A DNA stretch of 64,000 nucleotides, taken from contig NZ_MZGT01000019.1 in NCBI RefSeq assembly GCF_002029255.1, positions 20,355-84,354 of the forward strand, written 5' to 3'. The notes beneath the pieces are model-generated. The model had not been told where the DNA came from. It made no database searches and was given only the letters and a program-made list of their open reading frames with translations. Each line of letters begins with the position of its first letter. The first letter of the stretch is position 1. The DNA is from Clostridium chromiireducens (GTDB taxonomy: Bacteria; Bacillota; Clostridia; Clostridiales; Clostridiaceae). Positions 58,144 through 64,000 of the stretch are shown here, in pieces. A program made the position numbers and the translations under genes.

Positions 58144-58891
58144 ATATCTTGTTGTAGAGGACGAGCATCTGATCAGACAGAATTTAATAAAAAAAATTAG
58201 TTCCTTATCAGTTCCTCTTGAACTGGTTGGTGAAGCTAGTAATGGAGAAAATGCCATAGCCCTTATTGAGCAATTATATCCTTCTTTGGTGATTACTGAT
58301 ATAAGAATGCCTCAATCTGATGGATTACAGCTTATTAAATATATACATCAAAATCATCCACATATTAAAACCATGATTTTAAGCGGATATAATGATTTTA
58401 AATATGCTCAAATAGCGCTAAAATATGGTGTGAAAGATTTTCTTTTGAAACCGATTAAAATAGACGAGCTTAATGCAGCGCTGCAAAATATACTTGTAAT
58501 ACTAGATTCAGAAAATAAAAATATTTCATCTTTTTCAATTGATCCACATGGCTTAAAACCCGAAAATCTAAGCCAATTAATAGAAAGCTATATACTTAAT
58601 AATTATGCTTCAATAACTTCACTAAATAAAATAGCTGAAAAATTTGGATTTACAAATGAATATCTTAGTAAGATATTCAAAAAGTACACAGGTGAGACGC
58701 CAATAAAATATATCACAAAAATCCGCATAAACGAATCAAAACTCCTTTTAATCAATCAACCTGACTTAGAAATAAAAAAAGTTGGAGAATTAGTTGGATA
58801 TAAAGATGCTTTTTATTTCAGCAGAGTATTCAAATCTAATGTTGGATTTTATCCTAGTGACTATAGATCAAAACATTTAAAGACTAACTAA
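58121..58891 (+). CDS. Response regulator, YesN class (AraC DNA-binding)
   Basis: A 256-residue regulator with receiver domain phosphorylated at Asp60 (VITDIRMPQSDGLQ), Lys-bearing LLKPIK near residue 110, and C-terminal AraC helices KIAEKFGFTNEYLSKIFKKY and KVGELVGYKDAFYFSRVFK. GGAGG lies six bases before the ATG at 58121. It probably activates the divergent xyloside operon. Confidence 0.94.
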   Translation: METIHNYKYLVVEDEHLIRQNLIKKISSLSVPLELVGEASNGENAIALIEQLYPSLVITDIRMPQSDGLQLIKYIHQNHPHIKTMILSGYNDFKYAQIALKYGVKDFLLKPIKIDELNAALQNILVILDSENKNISSFSIDPHGLKPENLSQLIESYILNNYASITSLNKIAEKFGFTNEYLSKIFKKYTGETPIKYITKIRINESKLLLINQPDLEIKKVGELVGYKDAFYFSRVFKSNVGFYPSDYRSKHLKTN

Positions 58892-58928
58892 CCTAACATT
58901 CTTCACCTTAAATTTTTTCTAACATTAA

Positions 58929-58972
58929 AACTAGAGGATCAACATTTTTTCATAAATGTTGATCCTCTAGTT
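58929..58972. terminator. Bidirectional terminator
   Basis: AACTAGAGGATCAACATTT and its complement form a 19-bp perfect stem with a 6-base loop, between the response regulator and the metY-like gene (converging). Confidence 0.8.
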
Positions 58973-59058
58973 GGTTAATTATCATCTTATCTATTAATGA
59001 AGGTTTGCTTTTATATAATTCAAATTAATATCTTCTCTACCTTAACTATTTATATCTT

Positions 59059-60348
59059 TTATACTTCGAATGCTTGTGATAAATCATAGATTATATCATC
59101 AATATGTTCAGTACCAATTGAAAGACGAATAGTGTTTGGCTTTATTCCTGATTCCTTTAATTCTGTTTCATTCATTTGTGAATGAGTAGTACTTGCTGGA
59201 TGAATTACTAGTGATTTAACATCAGCTACATTGGCAAGTAGAGAGAATATTTCTAATCTATCAATAAAATCTTGCGCTTCTTTAGCTCCACCTTTAATTT
59301 CAAAAGTGAATATAGAACCTGCTCCATTTGGGAAATACTTATTGTATAATTCATGATCTGGGCTCTCTGGTAATGATGGATGATTGACCTTCTCTACCTT
59401 TGCATGATTCTTTAAGAAGTCTACTACTTTTAAAGCATTTTCAACATGACGTTCAAGTCTAAGAGAAAGTGTTTCTAATCCTTGTAATAATATAAAAGCA
59501 TTAAATGGGCTTATGCAAGCACCAGTATCTCTTAATATTACAGCACGAATTCTGGTCACATATGCTGCTGCGCCAACTGCTTCTGCAAACTTGATTCCAT
59601 GATAACTTGGATCTGCCTCAGTTAATTGTGGGAATTTTCCTGAACCTATCCAGTCAAATTTTCCTGAATCTACGATTACGCCACCTAATGATGTACCATG
59701 TCCACCTATAAATTTAGTAGCCGAATGAACAACTATGTCTGCTCCATGTTCAATTGGTCTGAAAAGGAATGGAGTTCCGAATGTATTATCAACTATTAGT
59801 GGAATTTTATGTTTATGAGCTATTTCTGCTAATGCATCAACATCTAAAATATTTGAATTTGGATTCCCAAGTGATTCGATTAAGATTGCTTTTGTATTTT
59901 CTTGAATTGCATTCTCAAAATTTGATAAATCATCAGGATCTACAAATGTTGTTGTAACGCCATTTGTTGGGAATGTATGTGCTAATAAGTTATATGATCC
60001 ACCATATATAGTTTTTTCTGCAACTATATGATCTCCTGCTTTAGTTATATTTTGTAGTGCATATGTTATTGCTGCTGCTCCTGAAGCTACTGCAAGTGCT
60101 GCTACCCCACCCTCTAAAGCTGCAATACGTTTTTCAAAAACATCTTGTGTAGAATTTGTTAAACGTCCATATATATTTCCAGCATCAGCTAGTCCAAATC
60201 TTGCAGCAGCATGTGCTGAATTTCTAAATACATATGAAGTTGTTTGATAAATAGGTACTGCTCTAGCATCTGTTGCTGGATCTGGTTGTTCTTGTCCTAC
60301 ATGAAGTTGTAGTGTTTCAAATTTTAAATTTCTTTCTTTGTTGCTCAT
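59059..60348 (-). CDS. metY: O-acetylhomoserine sulfhydrylase
   Basis: A 429-residue PLP enzyme of the Cys/Met metabolism family. The cofactor lysine is Lys212 in [14 protein letters not shown]-terminal [18 protein letters not shown] and [16 protein letters not shown] are intact. It makes homocysteine from O-acetylhomoserine and sulfide. A SAM-I riboswitch upstream shows control by methionine/SAM status. Sulfide could also come from AsrABC in this window (inference). GGGGGCAAG precedes the ATG. Confidence 0.93.
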   Translation of the reverse strand: MSNKERNLKFETLQLHVGQEQPDPATDARAVPIYQTTSYVFRNSAHAAARFGLADAGNIYGRLTNSTQDVFEKRIAALEGGVAALAVASGAAAITYALQNITKAGDHIVAEKTIYGGSYNLLAHTFPTNGVTTTFVDPDDLSNFENAIQENTKAILIESLGNPNSNILDVDALAEIAHKHKIPLIVDNTFGTPFLFRPIEHGADIVVHSATKFIGGHGTSLGGVIVDSGKFDWIGSGKFPQLTEADPSYHGIKFAEAVGAAAYVTRIRAVILRDTGACISPFNAFILLQGLETLSLRLERHVENALKVVDFLKNHAKVEKVNHPSLPESPDHELYNKYFPNGAGSIFTFEIKGGAKEAQDFIDRLEIFSLLANVADVKSLVIHPASTTHSQMNETELKESGIKPNTIRLSIGTEHIDDIIYDLSQAFEV

Positions 60349-60510
60349 AATCTTGCCCCCATCATATATTTTAATTTCTTATTTATCTTATCTATTTACT
60401 ACGATTTGTATATTACTCCTATATTTTCAAGTTGTCAATAACTAATTAAAAGTCTTATTTATACTCAAATTTACAAATTAATATACAGAAAATCAGTCCA
60501 ATATATAGCA

Positions 60511-60539
60511 AAAACTACCTTCTAAATAAGAAAGTAGTG
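60511..60539 (-). terminator. Expression-platform terminator of the SAM riboswitch
   Basis: CACTACTTTCT pairs with AGAAGGTAGTTTTTG on the minus strand (stem ACTACYTTCT), 160 bases before the metY start. Confidence 0.7.
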
Positions 60540-60555
60540 AAGAGATTCATTTACA

Positions 60556-60669
60556 TTCTTATCTACCAGATATAAAATCTGCAGGAATTAGCACCTTAAA
60601 CTAATGATAACATTTAATCCAGGTTGCTAGACATCATTGGGCCAGTCCCTCCGTCTTTCTTGATAAAAA
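60556..60669 (-). ncRNA. SAM-I riboswitch (S box)
   Basis: Minus strand carries the S-box core in order: TTATCAAGAAAG, GGAGGGACTGGCCCAATGA, AGCAACCTG, then AAGGTGCTAATTCCTGCAGA and the P1 partner AGATAAG. A terminator hairpin follows. Controls metY. Confidence 0.92.
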
Positions 60670-60798
60670 TTTATATTTTATTATTCTTAGTTGTTTACTA
60701 TGATATAAAGTATACATTTTATAGGTTAAAATGTCAATACTTTTTTAATTTTCTGCAACTTTTTTTATTAAATTGCTAATATAGATCTTAATATATAA

Positions 60799-62559
60799 CT
60801 ATTCATTCAAATACACTAATTCCCCATTAAAATATGTCCTTTCAATATTAATATTAGATATATCTAATGGATTTAACAAAAATATATTCTTATCCAAAAC
60901 TATCAAGTCCGCTTTTTTTTCAACCTCTAAACTTCCTATATCTTTCTCTTTCCCCAATGCATAAGCTGCATTAATAGTAAACATCTTTACAGACTCTATT
61001 ACTGATATTCTCTCACTTGGATTTAATCTATATCGCATATCAGTCATATTAATTTTCTCAGGATAACCTGATTGTGTGAAATCATATAAATTTCGTATAG
61101 AACTACATTCTATAGCCTTTAATGGATTAGCTCTTTCTATATCCCAATTATCTGAAGATCCAGCTGTAATGATTCCACTATCAATTAGAGATTTAATTGG
61201 GTATTGTCTATGAGCTCTTACCTCACCTATTGCCATTACTTCATTTTTGCTCACACTCATATCTTTATAAAACCATGATGGTCTTATAATTGCATTTATG
61301 TTCAAATTTTTCATTCTTTGTATATAATATTTCGTTATGAGATCTATATGAAGTAATGAATTCCTAAAATTGCGATTTATGTTAGTTTTCAAAGAATACT
61401 CTATGCCATCGATTGACAATTTACAAGCTAAGTCTCCTACTGCATGAATACAAACATTAAAATCTAGTCTGTTTGCCATTTTTATTCCTTCTTTAAATTC
61501 TTGATAATTCCATAAAAACATCCCATTTTCTTCATACGATTCTTTGTTTATTTGCTCATAGGGTCTAAATAGGTAGGCTGTCTTATCTTCTATAAGTCCA
61601 TCAGAGAAAAACTTTGCAATTGATATGTCAAATAAATCTGTTTTATATAGTATTCTTCTTCTTTTTAGATGATGCATTTGTTCAAATATAGTTTTTTTAC
61701 AAATTTCTTCAGGTTTAATTGTGACCCCATAATTTATTCTTAATTTAAGTTTATTTTCTTCTTCCAATTTCTTATAAGTTTCCAATTTCATTTTTAGTCT
61801 TTCATCATTTATTAACCCAATTGTTGTTATTCCATATGAATGTAATATATTTTGATATTTTATAAATTTACTTAAGTATTCATCATCTTTATAACTTTCC
61901 ATTTCTTTCGCTTTTGCTATATAAACTATATCTACTTCATTTCCTTTTAAGGTACCCCACAATTCCCCTTGTTCATCTAATTCTATTTTTCCTCCAATCG
62001 GAACATTAGTATCTTTAGTTATTCCATAATACTTCAATGCTTTATCATTTAACCACAAGACGTAGCCATCGCATGATTTTAATACTATGGGTTTATGAGT
62101 TTTTAGCATTTCAAACCACTTTTTATTTGGCCCCTTAAACGCTTCAGTATGATCATTTATATTTTCTTCTTCTTTTTCGAAAGCAGATTTTTTCCACCCG
62201 ACTCCATATATTATTTTTCTTTCTGGATGAGTATCAATATAGCTTTGAATTAATTTCAAGTAATCTTTTGAGTTACCTGCCTCAAATAAAGATAATTCAT
62301 CTTTTCCTATCATCATTCTTCCTGGAATCTGACAATGTGCATCAATAAATCCTGGCAAAACTATTCTAAATCTTAAATCAATTACTTGAGTCTCATCGCT
62401 ACATAGACAACTTAATTCTTCATTACTTCCTAATGCTATTATTATTCCATCTCTAATTGCCATAGATTCATATATATTATGATTTCTATCAATACTATAT
62501 ATAATTCCATTGATAAAAATCTTTTGTGCGCTAGTATAAGTTTTTTTACTTAACTTCAT
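60799..62559 (-). CDS. Amidohydrolase, YtcJ-like, altered HxH metal motif
   Basis: A 586-residue amidohydrolase (Amidohydro_3 type). The PGFIDAH block continues D73-A-H75-C-Q77, where the family has a second histidine of the DxHxH metal motif. Downstream motifs NVCIHAVGDLACKL and AGSSDNWDIERANPL are present. Loss of one metal ligand may reduce activity, or another residue may serve. Substrate unknown. GGGGGAG upstream of the ATG. Transcribed alone. Confidence 0.83.
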   Translation of the reverse strand: MKLSKKTYTSAQKIFINGIIYSIDRNHNIYESMAIRDGIIIALGSNEELSCLCSDETQVIDLRFRIVLPGFIDAHCQIPGRMMIGKDELSLFEAGNSKDYLKLIQSYIDTHPERKIIYGVGWKKSAFEKEEENINDHTEAFKGPNKKWFEMLKTHKPIVLKSCDGYVLWLNDKALKYYGITKDTNVPIGGKIELDEQGELWGTLKGNEVDIVYIAKAKEMESYKDDEYLSKFIKYQNILHSYGITTIGLINDERLKMKLETYKKLEEENKLKLRINYGVTIKPEEICKKTIFEQMHHLKRRRILYKTDLFDISIAKFFSDGLIEDKTAYLFRPYEQINKESYEENGMFLWNYQEFKEGIKMANRLDFNVCIHAVGDLACKLSIDGIEYSLKTNINRNFRNSLLHIDLITKYYIQRMKNLNINAIIRPSWFYKDMSVSKNEVMAIGEVRAHRQYPIKSLIDSGIITAGSSDNWDIERANPLKAIECSSIRNLYDFTQSGYPEKINMTDMRYRLNPSERISVIESVKMFTINAAYALGKEKDIGSLEVEKKADLIVLDKNIFLLNPLDISNINIERTYFNGELVYLNE

Positions 62560-62755
62560 TAGCCCTTCTCCCCCTTGTCTACAATTTATTTGAAATCTAA
62601 TCTATTATATTCATTAAAATAACTTTTCTTATCCTTTTTTATAAAATTAAAAATATTTACTTATGTCTCAATAACTTTATTTTTAATTCACTTTACACAT
62701 AGTAAATATTTATAGATAATAATTAGTATAATGAATACTTTTAGGAGGAATTAAA

Positions 62756-63220
62756 ATGGAAAACTTTGTTTTAGAAAAGGGAATGAAAGCTCCAGATTTT
62801 AAATTAATGGGATCTGATAAATTAGAACATAGATTAAGTGATTATTTAAATAAAAAGGTAATCCTATACTTTTACCCTAAAGACAATACTCCTGGATGTT
62901 CACAGGAAGCTCAAGATTTTAAAAATTCTATAGAAGACTTTGACAAGAAGAATACTATAATTTTAGGAATAAGTAGAGACTCTATTGTATCTCATGATAA
63001 GTTTATTAGTAAATATGATTTGCCTTTTATTTTACTTTCTGATGAAAGCGAAGAGGTCTGTAATCTATATGGTGTTTTAAAGGAAAAAACTATGTTTGGG
63101 AAAAAATCTATTGGTATTGAAAGAAGCACATTTGTAATAGATGAAAATGGAATTATTACAAATATATATAGGAAGGTAAAAGTTTCTGGACATATTGATA
63201 CTTTGAAATGCTCACTATAA
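62756..63220 (+). CDS. bcp: Thiol peroxidase Bcp/PrxQ-type peroxiredoxin
   Basis: A 154-residue peroxiredoxin with the peroxidatic Cys48 in TPGCSQEAQDF (TPGC[ST] motif) and the family blocks LLSDESEEVCNLYGV and RSTFVIDENGI. It reduces peroxides with thioredoxin. An extra Cys (about residue 99) could be the resolving cysteine. GGAGG lies seven bases before the ATG. Its stop codon touches repeat R5. Confidence 0.94.
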   Translation: MENFVLEKGMKAPDFKLMGSDKLEHRLSDYLNKKVILYFYPKDNTPGCSQEAQDFKNSIEDFDKKNTIILGISRDSIVSHDKFISKYDLPFILLSDESEEVCNLYGVLKEKTMFGKKSIGIERSTFVIDENGIITNIYRKVKVSGHIDTLKCSL

Positions 63221-63326
63221 AGGTATTGCTAAGATCTAAAGTTAGGCAATGAACAAGCGAAATAGAGCACATATATGTATTCTATTTCTTTGTTTTGCTA
63301 TCACTTTAGATTTTTTGCCACTACCT
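63221..63326. repeat. Inverted-repeat element R5, internally deleted copy
   Basis: Starts AAAGGTATTGC at the bcp stop codon, then AGGCAATGAACAAGCGAAATAG, CACATATATGTATTCTATTTC and a mirror end CTAAAGTGATAGC-like sequence. Only the outer arms of R3 remain. It directly precedes R6, as R3 precedes R4. Confidence 0.6.
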
Positions 63327-63367
63327 ACTCTAGAAGAATGGGATATATATTGTATAAAAAGTTGCAA

Positions 63368-63600
63368 ATATAATTACCAAACGCATTATTACCAACACAG
63401 AAATATAAAAATACTTGTATAAATATATTGTTATTTTAAGGTTACTAATAAACAAAAAAAGGGAATATACATCTTTTAAAAATATTCCAAGAACCGAATC
63501 AAACACATATATTCCCTTCCGGTTGCTTACAGTAACTTAAAATTGATCACTGTGCAAGTATTTTTATATTTTGAGTTCTTCACAATAACTTTATTTTTAG
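63368..63600. repeat. Inverted-repeat element R6
   Basis: Flanks AAATATAAAAATACTTG and CAAGTATTTTTATATTT pair. Internal GGGAATATACATC and ACACATATATTCCC match R4 at 38690-38875 but the core hairpin is shorter. Adjacent to R5 and just before the 5S terminator. Confidence 0.6.
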
Positions 63601-63603
63601 AAA

Positions 63604-63633
63604 CAAAAAAGATAGTCATACGACTATCTTTTT
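63604..63633 (-). terminator. Terminator of the rRNA operon
   Basis: AAAAAGATAGTC and GACTATCTTTTTT with a 4-base loop, followed by TTTGTTTC on the minus strand, right after 5S. Confidence 0.8.
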
Positions 63634-63637
63634 AATT

Positions 63638-63754
63638 ACCTCGCAACGTCCTACTCTGCCACACAGTCACCCGTGCAGTACCATCGGCGCTATAGACCTT
63701 AACTTTCCTGTTCGGAATGGGAAGGAGTGTTACCTCTATGCCATCATCACGAGA
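63638..63754 (-). rRNA. rrf: 5S ribosomal RNA
   Basis: Minus strand contains the 5S core CTTCCCATTCCGAACAGGAA, GGTAACACTCC and the 3' GTAGGACGTTGCGAGGT. About 117 nt, complete. Follows 23S in the operon. Confidence 0.95.
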
Positions 63755-63876
63755 TTAAGTGAATTCCCAAATCTATGATTTGGTTGAATGAACTTATGCA
63801 AATCACTTTAGTGATTTGTATTCCTTGTTCCTTCAAAATTGCACATAGTTTTTAATGTATTACAACTTGATTATAT

Positions 63877-64000
63877 TGGTCAAGCCCTCGACCTATTAGT
63901 ATCAGTCAGCTAAATATGTTACCATACTTACACCTCTGACCTATCAACCTTGTAGTCTTCAAGGGGTCTTACTAGCTTACGCTATGGGAAATCTAATCTT
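63877..64000 (-). rRNA. rrl: 23S ribosomal RNA, 3' end (partial)
   Basis: The minus strand ends in the conserved ACTAATAGGTCGAGGGCTT and the terminal GACC that pairs with the 23S 5' end. The gene continues beyond the window edge. The spacer to 5S (63755-63876) holds two small hairpins (CCAAATC-GATTTGG and CAAATCAC-GTGATTTG). Confidence 0.93.

Noticed and set aside
1..64000. CRISPR array, prophage or integrative element.
   Set aside because: No spaced direct repeats, integrase, phage structural genes or transposase found.

Overview
The window is a piece of a low-GC, endospore-forming, strictly anaerobic Firmicute, almost certainly Clostridium sensu stricto; the genes most resemble the C. beijerinckii-like solvent producers, though the species is inferred, not shown. 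Support comes from the spoIIA and spoVA sporulation operons, a ferredoxin-rich and oxygen-independent gene set (NadA/NadB, AsrABC, Hcp, several 2[4Fe-4S] proteins), an apparently pyridine-nucleotide-independent thioredoxin reductase, strong AGGAGG ribosome binding sites and very AT-rich spacers. Most genes lie on the minus strand. The right edge enters an rRNA operon (5S and the 3' end of 23S, both minus).

Layout, left to right. 1-5451: a truncated, motif-degenerate P-type ATPase, then spoVAE-spoVAD-spoVAC and spoIIAA-spoIIAB-sigF (all minus). 5843-9139: a Lon-like protease, a long hairpin repeat and TspO. 9237-13875: two tandem YhgE/Pip paralogues. 14380-18454: tRNA-Leu(GAG), then polA-coaE-lytic transglycosylase. 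18931-22435: DUF3284-like protein, trpS with a small hypothetical gene, a universal stress protein and a ferredoxin-domain protein. 22907-26048: nadABC behind a promoter whose start overlaps a perfect 26-bp palindrome (NiaR-like). 26174-29449: a soluble PocR-type chemoreceptor and a GntR-ABC-permease operon. 29526-34109: a polar amino acid ABC transporter, then a lysine-riboswitch-controlled lysine permease. 34218-36056: a KimA-like potassium transporter. 36419-44002: hcp, asrC-asrB-asrA, an FNT hydrosulfide channel and two Crp/Fnr regulators, forming a sulfite/nitrogen-oxide respiration and stress island. 44218-46148: OhrR, FFTR-like thioredoxin reductase and thioredoxin. 46427-50006: unknown protein, EFR1-type ferredoxin/flavodoxin protein and oligoendopeptidase F. 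50398-58891: an alpha-xyloside uptake and hydrolysis locus (GH31 enzyme, sugar ABC transporter, divergent YesM/YesN-type two-component system). 59059-60669: O-acetylhomoserine sulfhydrylase under a SAM-I riboswitch. 60799-63220: an amidohydrolase and a Bcp peroxiredoxin. 63638-64000: 5S and 23S rRNA.

The most unusual non-coding content is a dispersed family of long imperfect inverted repeats (R1-R6, about 100-345 bp). They sit only between genes, occur twice as adjacent pairs, and in two cases abut the stop codon of the preceding gene. A second, unrelated short repeat (C1-C3) lies near polA, near the small gene upstream of trpS, and upstream of pepF. Regulation by RNA is common: a lysine riboswitch, a SAM riboswitch, a leader terminator, and hairpins between binding-protein and permease genes in both ABC operons. 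Several ORFs have an ATG at a proper distance from a strong Shine-Dalgarno sequence, downstream of the longest possible start; those starts were chosen here.
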